A stretch of DNA of 64,000 nucleotides from contig CANSEY010000023.1 of the NCBI GenBank assembly GCA_947646015.1, positions 1-64,000 of the forward strand, in the 5' to 3' direction. The notes below the pieces were generated by a model. The model searched no databases, had not been told where the DNA came from, and saw nothing but the letters and a program-made list of their open reading frames with translations. Below, piece after piece: positions 1 to 8,341 of this stretch (positions within the stretch are counted from its first letter, which is position 1; every line of letters starts with the position of its first letter). This DNA is from an uncultured Bacteroides sp. (GTDB taxonomy: Bacteria > Bacteroidota > Bacteroidia > Bacteroidales > Bacteroidaceae). Position numbers and translations under genes: made by a program.

Positions 1-35
1 TATACACTTATATTTTGTTGCGATATTTAATACTG

Positions 36-43
36 CAAATGTA
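36..43 (-). promoter_or_regulatory. Possible promoter reading out of the window to the left
   Basis: The minus strand reads TACATTTG here, a full match to the Bacteroides -7 consensus TAnnTTTG. No clear -33 box is visible 19-21 bp upstream. It would serve a gene left of the window. Confidence 0.3.
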
Positions 44-72
44 AATGTATCAAAACACCCTCTTTTTTTATA

Positions 73-2664
73 TCACTCGTTAAACATGCCAATAGCCCCA
101 TCCGCAGAAATCATTTCAGCCGTTATTTTTAACCTGCGGCAACGACTGTTGTTATAGAACCTCACCTGAGCATTCCCTGCTTCATCCGGCATCACTTCCG
201 GGTTCCAGTATAATGTGCGGCGATAGTCCTCTTCTTTGGGAAGAACAGAATAATCGGGATGATAAAACTCTACAGGTTCGCTATAGCCATCCAACCAAGT
301 TTTTCTGACTCCCCTGCCTCCTTTTACGGGAATCTCTCCTTCCGGATAGGTTTCAATAAAAACAGCACAACCATATATTTCATCTACATCCATCGGAGAC
401 ATACGGATGTCAGCATAACGACATCTTGCCGATAATTCCTCGTTGATATAAATAGACTTGATAGCCACCAGGCGAAGTGTCCGGTATCGGGTCTGATCTA
501 TTTCAGTAGCCTCCGTTCGTTTATAGTTTATCACATACAAGGGAGAGCGACCTTTATACTGCAACCATTCCTCACCACCACTATACCTGCGTATGAAATT
601 GGGATTCATACGGACAAGTAACTCGTGGATATCTTCACCGATATAACCTCCCTTATCCAAAATATCATCCATCTCCGAAGGTACATCGTAGTAAGCAACC
701 GACTTCGAACGATTTTCATAAATATCCTTCTCACGACTCCATTTCTTAGCCTTCACCACTACTTCACCCAAACGGTGATTTTTCTCTCTCATACCCCGTT
801 TTGACAGAGAATCTTCATAAGCATCCATAAAACGATTATAATCGATATCATCACCAATCACAGTATCTGTCTGTAGTTCCTGTTCTGCTCCCGGTTTATC
901 TCTGCCGGACAGGCTTATCTGCATTTCTCCCAGCGGATATTGTGTAGGTTGAGGGCTGAAGACTCTGTCTAATACAATCCGGTGGTCTTTCCGCTTACCT
1001 TTCTCCATCACAGAAAGAATCAGATTCCACTTGCCAATAATATCGGTAATAAAAGCAAAACGTCCCACACTGTCTGTTTCAAACAGGTTAAGAGAAAGCG
1101 CTCCCGGTGAAGTTTCCTCATCTCCCCGCTTCGCCAGAAAAGAAGAGACTTGTATATTTGGTTTAGGCTTACCTCTAACAAATGAAACAACTTGTCCATG
1201 CACTTCAATCCCTTGTTCGGGCATGTACTTCAATTCAAACGGTTCTACCCCCGACTCGTATTTCCATGCATAACGCCGCCATCCCTGCACCAACAACAAA
1301 TGATCCAAAGCTGTTCTGTGCTCTTTATCATCTGCTTCGAAATAATAGAGCGGACGATGAACGTAGCCTTTAATCTCAGACATTAACAATAAGTCCGCTA
1401 ACATAGAATGCCGGCTTTCCACTTCTTCCCATCCGTCACGCACAGATACTGATATCGGAGCGGACACAGGCTTACCCGCCGTGTCACGTACTGAAAAGTC
1501 CAATAAGACACGATCAAACGGCTGATAATCCTCTTTGTTTTTCCGGACACTGATTGTCAATGGCTCCGGTTTTCTCATAAAGATAAGGCGGTCGGCAATA
1601 ATCTGTCCTGCTGTATCAAACAATATGATCTGTACCACCCCTGCCTTCCATTCCGTCTTGTCAAGTTTGAAAGAGACAGGCGTATTTTTCCGGATGTTCA
1701 ACAGACAATAATTAAGCAGTTTCCCATGACCAAGCACAGCTAAACCTAAGACAGACTCCGGTGTATACGGATTCTTTTGTACACTGACTGCTATACTGTC
1801 TTCCGAAGAAAGATTGTCAACCTGCAAGACATATCCCTGCAACCGGGCTTCCGGCAAATCAAAACGGTACTTTTTTCCATTCAACTCCACCTCAGCCTTA
1901 TGATTTCCTCCGTTCGTAGGAGTATATACAAAAGTGCCACGTCCTTCGTGTACAGTGGCAAAGGAGGCGATTTCTTTCTTTTCCCGGTTGATAACCGTTC
2001 CGGACAGTGCAATCGGATTTCCATAGGCATCCGTTGCCTCAAAAGCAACGCGGGAAGGAATGCCTTCGACCAAATTTCCTCCTTCAGGAAAAAACTTCAG
2101 ATTGGCTTTTTTCTCCTTAGCCGTTTTTTTCCGTACCTGCGGATATTTATAAACAGCATATTTCTGTATGTTCTTCTCTTTAAAATCACCAGCCACCCGA
2201 GGCTTATCAAATACCGGAAGAACCCGGGAGAAAATAACCTCCTCTCCAAAGTTCAACATATATTTCGTGTAGGCACGAACCTCATAAAAACCGGAATAAA
2301 AAGGTAGTTGTGTTAATTCGAAACTACCGTGGCAACGGCCGTTCTTAACAGGCAATACACGTTTCGCTATGACTTCCCCACCCGGATTCAGCAATTCGAC
2401 ATAAAGGGTTTTACTCAAATCCGACGGGCGGTTCAGTTCGGATGTCACAACATAACACTGAAACCAAACAGGGTCTCCCTGATAATAACTGGTATTGTCG
2501 AAATGTAAATAGACTTTTTCCTGTGGCAGCATTTCTCCGAAATTCTGCACTGCTTCAATATAGCCCGATAATTTACGAACGATACTGTCCGGCATCTGGG
2601 CTTGCAAAGAAAATGGCAGTGCCGACAAGAGGAATAGTAAGACGAGGATAGCCCTGTTCATCAT
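73..2664 (-). CDS. Large secreted envelope protein with MG2-like and TonB-plug-like regions
   Basis: I do not recognise a named gene. The 863-residue product begins with a signal peptide ending near LQAQ (about residue 22), so it is exported. An early segment, EKVYLHFDNTSYYQGDPVW, resembles the MG2 beta-sandwich domains of alpha-2-macroglobulin-like proteins. The middle consists of more beta-rich segments with carboxypeptidase-regulatory-like character. Around residue 631 it carries LGEVVVKAKK, the junction usually seen just before a TonB-dependent receptor plug, and YVINYKR later resembles the plug's YVIDG strand. The 22-strand barrel is missing, so this is not a transporter. Such proteins are common in Bacteroides as envelope proteins of unknown role. 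A TATATTTG -7 box at 2744-2751 sits upstream. The gene stands alone, downstream of the efflux operon on the same strand. Confidence 0.7.
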   Translation of the reverse strand: MMNRAILVLLFLLSALPFSLQAQMPDSIVRKLSGYIEAVQNFGEMLPQEKVYLHFDNTSYYQGDPVWFQCYVVTSELNRPSDLSKTLYVELLNPGGEVIAKRVLPVKNGRCHGSFELTQLPFYSGFYEVRAYTKYMLNFGEEVIFSRVLPVFDKPRVAGDFKEKNIQKYAVYKYPQVRKKTAKEKKANLKFFPEGGNLVEGIPSRVAFEATDAYGNPIALSGTVINREKKEIASFATVHEGRGTFVYTPTNGGNHKAEVELNGKKYRFDLPEARLQGYVLQVDNLSSEDSIAVSVQKNPYTPESVLGLAVLGHGKLLNYCLLNIRKNTPVSFKLDKTEWKAGVVQIILFDTAGQIIADRLIFMRKPEPLTISVRKNKEDYQPFDRVLLDFSVRDTAGKPVSAPISVSVRDGWEEVESRHSMLADLLLMSEIKGYVHRPLYYFEADDKEHRTALDHLLLVQGWRRYAWKYESGVEPFELKYMPEQGIEVHGQVVSFVRGKPKPNIQVSSFLAKRGDEETSPGALSLNLFETDSVGRFAFITDIIGKWNLILSVMEKGKRKDHRIVLDRVFSPQPTQYPLGEMQISLSGRDKPGAEQELQTDTVIGDDIDYNRFMDAYEDSLSKRGMREKNHRLGEVVVKAKKWSREKDIYENRSKSVAYYDVPSEMDDILDKGGYIGEDIHELLVRMNPNFIRRYSGGEEWLQYKGRSPLYVINYKRTEATEIDQTRYRTLRLVAIKSIYINEELSARCRYADIRMSPMDVDEIYGCAVFIETYPEGEIPVKGGRGVRKTWLDGYSEPVEFYHPDYSVLPKEEDYRRTLYWNPEVMPDEAGNAQVRFYNNSRCRRLKITAEMISADGAIGMFNE

Positions 2665-2743
2665 AATTCATCTATTTCAAATTTGTGTTTAAGATTAGAT
2701 CTGTCCTACTCCGGAGAGAATCTGTTCTCCAGTGATTACCAGC

Positions 2744-2751
2744 CAAATATA
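2744..2751 (-). promoter_or_regulatory. Promoter -7 box of the 863-residue envelope protein gene
   Basis: The minus strand reads TATATTTG, fitting TAnnTTTG. A T-rich stretch about 20 bp upstream could act as the -33 box. The leader that follows can fold a small hairpin (GAGAA-CAGA-TTCTC, about 2716-2730). Confidence 0.45.
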
Positions 2752-2796
2752 GGAAAAAGAATTGAAAAATTGGGATGATTTACTCTTTTTTATATG

Positions 2797-4401
2797 CTAT
2801 ACCATATCATCTCCCGTCTTGGCAAATGTAACACGAATCGTCTTATGAAACGGAATGAAACGCGAGATAACAGCTATTATGATCGATATCACCAACAGAT
2901 AACCTAATATTTCTTTCAGTGCAAGCAACAGACTCTGCTCCTGCAAAGTTCCATAAAGAGAATGGGTAGCTATCTGTACCGCTTCATCATATCTGTGTCC
3001 TTGTGCAAGCGCATTATTCAGAGACTGAGTATAACGGGACGCAGCCAGCGGGTCGGCAGTCGTGATAGTCTCCGACAAAGAATATATATATTTCTGTTGC
3101 AGACGATACAGCATATTGCTGTAAAAAGAAGTAGCCATGATAGGTGCCAGTACCGAACGGAAGATTATCAGAAAGAAAGCATTCGACAACAAAAACTTCG
3201 GGTTCAAATCTTCTACGGCAAACAGGGCAAAGGCTATAATCAAAGTCAACATACCCAATCCGCGGAAAAAGATGGGCAGATATAACATTTCATACGTACT
3301 GTTCGGCGCAATGCCAAAATATAGAATACCAAAGAAAATAACAAAACAACTCATTCCGCCCGCTATCAGAAACCGGAAACGCCAACGCTGCCAACGAAAC
3401 CACCAGAAACAGATAAAAGCTCCGATTACATACCCCGGGAGCAAAAAGATATAAAGAGAATAGGTATGCGTGCTGTCAACTTTCAGGATGATGCTCAGGT
3501 AATTGGTTAATAATGTGGTGGATGTACTGAAAAACATAACAAGCATCATATAGAAATATCCGATGATTGCTTTAGGCTGAAACAGAGGGGCAAGACTAAC
3601 ATAGGGATTCTTCGAATGGTGCTGAATCCAGATAAATAATGCGATCAGTATAGGAGAAATTACAATATAAGCACAAAGTTTGGCAGAAGCCATCCAATCC
3701 AGAACTTTCCCATAATTGATGACGTAAATCAGCATCAGCAGCCCTACCGAAATGATAAACATCTCCCGAATATGCAAATCGGATAACGGCACCGATTTAA
3801 TCGGGCGGTTATGCCGGAAACAGATGATAACAAACAGAACAGAAACCAGAATCAAAAGCATCATGAAGTAATACATATACTTCCAGTTATAGTGATATGC
3901 CAATTGCGCAGTGACCAACATGGAAGCCTGTCCGCCCCCGTACACTAATGGATAAAAATAAGAATAGAACTCGCTGCGGATATTCTTCGCACTGAAAATC
4001 TTCTGTGCATAACGAATAAACCATAACATCAGAAAACCTTTCAGAAAGCCGATAGCAAAACTGCAGGCAATCAGAATATCGGCATTCTGCGAACGGGCGC
4101 AAATCCAACTCAAAAAGAACTGCAGGAGCAAGTCTATCAACAAGAGAAACTTGACCGAAACGGCTGCCAGCACTTTAGGAATAATAGGATAAGCAATGGC
4201 CATGCCTGCCGAAGCCGCATAATATCCCATCGTTATATCTTCCGAATTGGTTCCAAGCGTATTCGATACTTCGAGCATGCTTCCAGTATACGAACCATTC
4301 AGCATGGTAACCGGAAGAATAACAATGAAAATGCAACAGAACCCCAGCCAATCGGGCACCCAGGAACGAACGGGTACTCCCAACTCTTTCATTGTTATCA
4401 T
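2797..4401 (-). CDS. EmrB-type MFS multidrug efflux permease (14-TM DHA2 family)
   Basis: A 534-residue, highly hydrophobic protein with about 14 membrane segments, the size and layout of EmrB/DHA2 drug:proton antiporters. It starts with a helix after PVRSWVPDW and has a long periplasmic loop near residues 430-475. In the EmrAB-TolC model it exports drugs across the inner membrane into the adaptor and outer-membrane channel encoded upstream. Its start overlaps the adaptor stop codon as ATGA (4398-4401), so translation is probably coupled. The family call is firm; the substrate cannot be read from sequence. It is the last gene of the MarR-TolC-adaptor-permease operon. Confidence 0.85.
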   Translation of the reverse strand: MITMKELGVPVRSWVPDWLGFCCIFIVILPVTMLNGSYTGSMLEVSNTLGTNSEDITMGYYAASAGMAIAYPIIPKVLAAVSVKFLLLIDLLLQFFLSWICARSQNADILIACSFAIGFLKGFLMLWFIRYAQKIFSAKNIRSEFYSYFYPLVYGGGQASMLVTAQLAYHYNWKYMYYFMMLLILVSVLFVIICFRHNRPIKSVPLSDLHIREMFIISVGLLMLIYVINYGKVLDWMASAKLCAYIVISPILIALFIWIQHHSKNPYVSLAPLFQPKAIIGYFYMMLVMFFSTSTTLLTNYLSIILKVDSTHTYSLYIFLLPGYVIGAFICFWWFRWQRWRFRFLIAGGMSCFVIFFGILYFGIAPNSTYEMLYLPIFFRGLGMLTLIIAFALFAVEDLNPKFLLSNAFFLIIFRSVLAPIMATSFYSNMLYRLQQKYIYSLSETITTADPLAASRYTQSLNNALAQGHRYDEAVQIATHSLYGTLQEQSLLLALKEILGYLLVISIIIAVISRFIPFHKTIRVTFAKTGDDMV

Positions 4402-5465
4402 TTGCGCAAAGCTTCTGTTTCAACCATCATACCCGCTCTTAATTGTGCCATTTCTTCTGAAGAGATATTCTCCAGTTCTATCCGTACCGGGATACGCTGT
4501 TGTACTTTTACAAAGTTTCCTGCGGAATTGTCTGTGGGAACCAAAGAATATTTCGACCCGGTTGCCTCCGAGATAGCAGTGACTTCCCCGTTAAAAATCT
4601 TCCCGGGCAACGCATCTACTTTAACACGTACCTGCTGACCAATATAGATATTGGCAATCTGTGTTTCCTTATAATTAGCAGTAATCCATTTATCCTTGTT
4701 GCGTACCAGATAAGAGATGGTTTGCCCCGTCTGGACATACTGTCCGGGTTCTAAGGTGCGCCTGCCCATATATCCATCGTATGGAGCAGTGAGTACCGTA
4801 TAAGACAAGTTCAATTTAGCCAAATCCAAATCCGCTTCTTTACGCAAGATACCGGCTTGAACTCCGGTTGTCTTTTTACTCGTTTCCGCATATTGCGACA
4901 AAGCAGCCTGTTTTTGTGCGACTAATGCCTGATAGCGTGCCTCAGCTGCTTCATACGCGGCTTTGGTCTGCTCGTACTGTTGTTCCGGCACCGATTCTTC
5001 TTTCAGCAAACGTTCAAAGCGATGATAGTCCTGTTCCAATTGCCAGAGCTTCGCCTTCGCTTCGGCTATATTGGCATCCTGCACGGCTATATTAGTATGG
5101 GAAGTTTCGATACCTGAGTGAAGAACATCCTGCAAACCGTGCGCATCCAGCAGAGCTGCTTCGGCTTCCTTCACTTTAATTTGATATTCACGGTTATCGA
5201 GCACTAACAAGGTATCTCCCTGACGCACATATTGATGTTCCTTGAAACGGATATCCTTGATATATCCCGAAGCACGTATATTTAACGGAGCAACGTATTG
5301 GTCTACAAAAGCATCATTGGTCACTTCGTAGTTAATGTAACGCCAAAAATAAGTAATAGTCCACCAGAGCCCGGAGACAGCCAAACATACACACACCATA
5401 TTTAATATGATGTTGCGAGCTCTCATTTTTTTAAGTTTCCGTTTTTTTTCCTTTAATGTTGCCAT
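4398..5465 (-). CDS. EmrA/HlyD-type periplasmic adaptor (membrane fusion protein)
   Basis: A 355-residue protein with a short basic cytoplasmic start (KEKKRKLKKMRARN), one inner-membrane helix at about residues 18-41, and a classic HlyD body. The body has a lipoyl/barrel-sandwich half-motif (VAPLNIRASGYIKDIRFKE), a long coiled coil rich in Ala, Glu and Gln (about residues 100-215), the second half-motif (LTAPYDGYMGRRTLEPGQYV) and a beta-barrel domain. It bridges the MFS pump and the TolC-like channel. It lies 12 bp after the TolC-like gene and overlaps the permease by 4 bp, so the three form one efflux machine. Confidence 0.88.
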   Translation of the reverse strand: MATLKEKKRKLKKMRARNIILNMVCVCLAVSGLWWTITYFWRYINYEVTNDAFVDQYVAPLNIRASGYIKDIRFKEHQYVRQGDTLLVLDNREYQIKVKEAEAALLDAHGLQDVLHSGIETSHTNIAVQDANIAEAKAKLWQLEQDYHRFERLLKEESVPEQQYEQTKAAYEAAEARYQALVAQKQAALSQYAETSKKTTGVQAGILRKEADLDLAKLNLSYTVLTAPYDGYMGRRTLEPGQYVQTGQTISYLVRNKDKWITANYKETQIANIYIGQQVRVKVDALPGKIFNGEVTAISEATGSKYSLVPTDNSAGNFVKVQQRIPVRIELENISSEEMAQLRAGMMVETEALRK

Positions 5466-5477
5466 AACCCTAATATA

Positions 5478-6797
5478 TTATAGACGACCACAAGCCTTCT
5501 GAAGTTGATAATAAGTATAAATCACACGAGTGCGGGCAGTGACCAGCTGCAACTCTACATTCAAACGGACAGAGTTGGCATCCAGCAAGTCAGTCAGAAT
5601 AGCCAACTGATTCAGATAACGGTTCTGCATAATACGATAGTTCTCCTGCGCCTGCCGGACAGACAACTGTAAGGCTTCTACCCGTTGCAAAGCTTCCTGA
5701 TGCCGCAGAAAAGCAGTGCGCACATCCATACGGATTCTCTGCATCTTCTGCTCTTCATCATTCTTACGCAAAGACACCATCAGTTTGCTTTCCTTTATTT
5801 TATGACTGTTTTTGTAGATTGAGGATAAAGGATAAGAAACCGACAGTCCTACATTCCAGTTATTGTTGTACATATCCGTCAATGTACGCGAAACAGGGCG
5901 TGCCAGTGTATTTGAGGCATACAGCGATATGCTGGGAAGAGACAACGACTGAGCCAACCGGATCTCGTTCCGGGCAAGTTCCGTTTGTTTTCTGAGCAAT
6001 TTCATTGCCGGATCATTTGTGTAAGCAAGGGTGATATAGTCATCATACGCTTCCAAAGCAACCGCCTGATGCAGTAGGGGCGTATCCGGTTTCAGTAACA
6101 GGTTCTCATCCTGTCCCAATAAAATATCCAGCTGCTGCGACACGAGTACGATGCTATTTTCCGTTTCCTGCAAAGACAAACGGTCGTTCGTCAACTGCAT
6201 CTCGCTGCGCAATACATCATTATTCGTTATCACCCCCTCCTTTTTCATCCGGCGAATATCCCGCAGGCGTAATTCGGATTCCTCAATGTTCCGCATCAAT
6301 ATCTCATGCTGCTTGAAAAGGCTGAACAGATTCATGTATTGGTTCAGCAAACCAAGTTTGATTTCCGCCTGGTCTGTTAATGTCTGCAACTCGGCAACTT
6401 GTTTTTCCATCTCTGCCTTATGGATAGTCCTCCGAATCTTGCCACCTTGATACAGTGGTTGGGAAAAGTCGATGGCGTAATTCTGTGACCAGTCCGGAAT
6501 ATCCGGATATGTCGGGCCGGACAATCCCCGTTCCCAAACGACCGGCTGTCCCACAAAACCTCCTTTCAATCCCACTTGCAGATCGGGCAGTGATGATGTG
6601 CGTGCCGTCCGTGTCCGTTCTTGCGCCATGGCTTCTTTGAGCGCATCCGCCTGAAGCTGCAAACTATGCTGCACCCCCCGTTCGAAAAGCTGGTCTACGG
6701 AAAGAAATAAAGAATCCGTCTGCGCCTTTGCCGGCTGACCGGCGAACATCAGGCAGAGCAGTCCTATCAGATATACCCTATACGTTTTCAAGAACAT
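5478..6797 (-). CDS. TolC-family outer-membrane efflux channel
   Basis: A 439-residue protein with a signal peptide (cut near AKAQ, about residue 26) and two OEP/TolC repeats of long amphipathic helices with strands between them. The SQPLYQGGKIRR stretch is typical of outer-membrane efflux proteins. Its start lies 20 bp inside the end of the marR gene, which implies co-transcription and coupling. It should form the trimeric outer-membrane duct for the EmrA/EmrB-type proteins encoded next. A second, unrelated TolC homologue (22687-23991) belongs to the RND operon. Confidence 0.88.
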   Translation of the reverse strand: MFLKTYRVYLIGLLCLMFAGQPAKAQTDSLFLSVDQLFERGVQHSLQLQADALKEAMAQERTRTARTSSLPDLQVGLKGGFVGQPVVWERGLSGPTYPDIPDWSQNYAIDFSQPLYQGGKIRRTIHKAEMEKQVAELQTLTDQAEIKLGLLNQYMNLFSLFKQHEILMRNIEESELRLRDIRRMKKEGVITNNDVLRSEMQLTNDRLSLQETENSIVLVSQQLDILLGQDENLLLKPDTPLLHQAVALEAYDDYITLAYTNDPAMKLLRKQTELARNEIRLAQSLSLPSISLYASNTLARPVSRTLTDMYNNNWNVGLSVSYPLSSIYKNSHKIKESKLMVSLRKNDEEQKMQRIRMDVRTAFLRHQEALQRVEALQLSVRQAQENYRIMQNRYLNQLAILTDLLDANSVRLNVELQLVTARTRVIYTYYQLQKACGRL

Positions 6798-7221
6798 CGT
6801 ATACTCCCTTTAATTCCGATAACATGAGTTCAATGCTTTCTATGCCAATCACCTGTTCCGCGTATACATAAACCTGATCCAGTATGGGACGAATCTGTTC
6901 CTTAAACTCCTCTCCTTCCGGAGTCAGATAAACCAGCTTGTTGCGGCGGTCTGCCGGATCTTCCTTCCGGTAGACATACCCTTTCTTCTCCAGATTGTTC
7001 ATCAGATTGGTCAGACATGCTTTGTCTTTTGCGATACGTTCAGCCAATATTTGCTGGCTAATGCCTTGTTCATGCCATAAACAGCTCAGTACCTGAAGCA
7101 TTTCGAATGTGATACCTGCGTTGTTCTTTCTCAGTGTCCGCTGCATCGACCTACGGAAAGCCATGCGGGTGCGGAAAACCTGTAGCATGAGTTCTCTAAA
7201 CTCTGCTCCTTCTCTTATCAT
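6778..7221 (-). CDS. MarR-family repressor of the efflux operon
   Basis: A MarR-type winged-helix regulator: an N-terminal helical dimer part, a recognition region around QILAERIAKDKACLTNLMNNLEKKG (longest unbroken part quoted elsewhere), and the wing motif RKEDPADRRNKLVYLTPEGEE with the family's conserved DxRxxxxxLT pattern. I chose the start at 7221 (MIREGAEF...). The upstream in-frame ATG at 7251 lies inside the -7 promoter box (7249-7256), so it cannot be in the transcript. The gene heads the TolC-EmrA-EmrB operon, and a perfect palindrome at 7270-7293 covers its -33 box. This fits ligand-relieved autorepression of the pump. Effector unknown. Confidence 0.88.
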   Translation of the reverse strand: MIREGAEFRELMLQVFRTRMAFRRSMQRTLRKNNAGITFEMLQVLSCLWHEQGISQQILAERIAKDKACLTNLMNNLEKKGYVYRKEDPADRRNKLVYLTPEGEEFKEQIRPILDQVYVYAEQVIGIESIELMLSELKGVYDVLENV

Positions 7222-7248
7222 AAAAGTACTTTTTACCTTTTCCGGGCG

Positions 7249-7280
7249 CAAAGGTATGTATTTCTACCGAATTAGTCAAA
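7249..7280 (-). promoter_or_regulatory. Promoter of the marR-efflux operon
   Basis: On the minus strand TTTG (7280-7277), a 20-bp spacer and TACCTTTG (7256-7249) match the Bacteroides -33/-7 consensus exactly. The expected transcription start near 7242 leaves about 20 nt before the chosen start codon. Confidence 0.75.
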
Positions 7281-7293
7281 CGTTTGACTAATT
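7270..7293. promoter_or_regulatory. Perfect 24-bp palindrome, probable MarR operator
   Basis: Each 12-bp half reads AATTAGTCAAAC and the dyad has no mismatch. It covers the -33 box and part of the spacer of the marR promoter, where a bound dimer would block RNA polymerase. MarR proteins typically bind such dyads near their own promoter. Assignment to this MarR is inferred from position. Confidence 0.75.
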
Positions 7294-7368
7294 TCATGTA
7301 AAACGACTCTATAAATTGTTCCATTCACCCACACTAATCTCTTATTTTCAAAATAAATGAGCAGAATC

Positions 7369-7400
7369 TTTGTTCATCTGAAATCTTTTATTTTACTTTG
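7369..7400 (+). promoter_or_regulatory. Promoter of the membrane protein/HTH/creD operon
   Basis: TTTG (7369-7372), 20-bp spacer, TTACTTTG (7393-7400), one base off the -7 consensus. The first start codon follows at 7421. Confidence 0.6.
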
Positions 7401-7420
7401 CATTACAAAGTACTTTTTAT

Positions 7421-8020
7421 ATGAATAAAGATAAAGCATTAGAATCAGTAAATGAGATAAAAGAGTTGATGGAAAAGTCCTCCAAGTTTATCTCGATCAG
7501 TGGATTAGCGGCTATCATGGCCGGAGTTTACGCACTAGCGGGTACATACATCGCCACATGCCTTGTTACCCCGGACACAACATTAATCACAGCCTTGAAG
7601 CTGATGATTATAGTGGCCATCCTTGTATTGGCAGCTGCCGCCGTCACTGCCGGCATACTGTCTTACAACAAATCCAAAAAGCTGCGACAAAAGTTTTTCA
7701 GCAAGCTGACCTATCGGGCATTATGGAATTTTTCACTTCCGATGCTGACCGGAGGTGCTTTATGTATTTCTCTGCTGCTGCATGGATATTATGACATTTT
7801 ATCCTCGGTCATGCTTTTATTCTATGGACTGACTTTGGTCAATGTTTCTAAATTTACCTATGCCAATATAGCTTGGTTGGGATACGCTTTTATCTGTCTG
7901 GGAGTCATAGATAGTTTTTGGGAAGGCCACGCCTTACTGTTCTGGACGATAGGTTTCGGTGGATTTCATATCCTCTATGGAATACTGTTCTATTTACATT
8001 ACGAAAGAAAGCAGTCATAA
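7421..8020 (+). CDS. Uncharacterised multi-spanning membrane protein
   Basis: I do not recognise a named family. The 199-residue protein has a short soluble start (KDKALESVNEIKELMEKSSKF) and about five or six membrane helices (near residues 25-45, 58-80, 100-120, 125-140, 148-165, 168-190). Its stop codon abuts the start of the winged-helix gene, so the two are translated as a unit. In many Bacteroidetes a small membrane protein, a one-domain winged-helix regulator and CreD occur together. That arrangement suggests an envelope-state sensing module, but this is inference only. Confidence 0.7.
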   Translation: MNKDKALESVNEIKELMEKSSKFISISGLAAIMAGVYALAGTYIATCLVTPDTTLITALKLMIIVAILVLAAAAVTAGILSYNKSKKLRQKFFSKLTYRALWNFSLPMLTGGALCISLLLHGYYDILSSVMLLFYGLTLVNVSKFTYANIAWLGYAFICLGVIDSFWEGHALLFWTIGFGGFHILYGILFYLHYERKQS

Positions 8021-8317
8021 ATGATAGAAGCATTTCAAAATATAAATAAGGCATTCGAGAGTAAGGTCCGGCTAGGAATTATGGCTGTTCTGATGGTCAA
8101 TGAGGAAGCTGATTTCAATTTTCTGAAAGAACAACTCTCACTGACAGACGGCAATCTGGCCAGCCACACCCGTGCGCTGGAAGAACTCGGCTACATCGAA
8201 TGCAGCAAAGGCTTTGTAGGACGAAAACCGCGAACTGTTTTCCGGGCCACAAAGCAAGGCAGAGAAGCCTTCAAATCTCATATTGAAGCCCTGGAGAATT
8301 TTCTAAAGTCAACATAA
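8021..8317 (+). CDS. Small winged-helix transcriptional regulator (HTH_34/ArsR-like)
   Basis: A 98-residue protein that is essentially one winged helix: VRLGIMAVLMVNEEADFN, then a recognition helix around SLTDGNLASHTRALEELGYIE, then a wing (GFVGRKPRTVFRATKQGREA). This is the pattern of the stand-alone HTH_34 family found widely in Bacteroidetes. There is no sensor domain or metal-binding Cys cluster, so input probably comes through a partner, perhaps the membrane protein encoded directly upstream with no gap. It lies 24 bp before creD. Confidence 0.8.
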   Translation: MIEAFQNINKAFESKVRLGIMAVLMVNEEADFNFLKEQLSLTDGNLASHTRALEELGYIECSKGFVGRKPRTVFRATKQGREAFKSHIEALENFLKST

Positions 8318-8341
8318 TAATTCACTAAACACTATTATCTT

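Noticed and set aside
1777..2307. 176-codon open frame on the plus strand
   Set aside because: It is fully antisense to the 863-residue envelope protein gene, with no promoter or protein-like motif.
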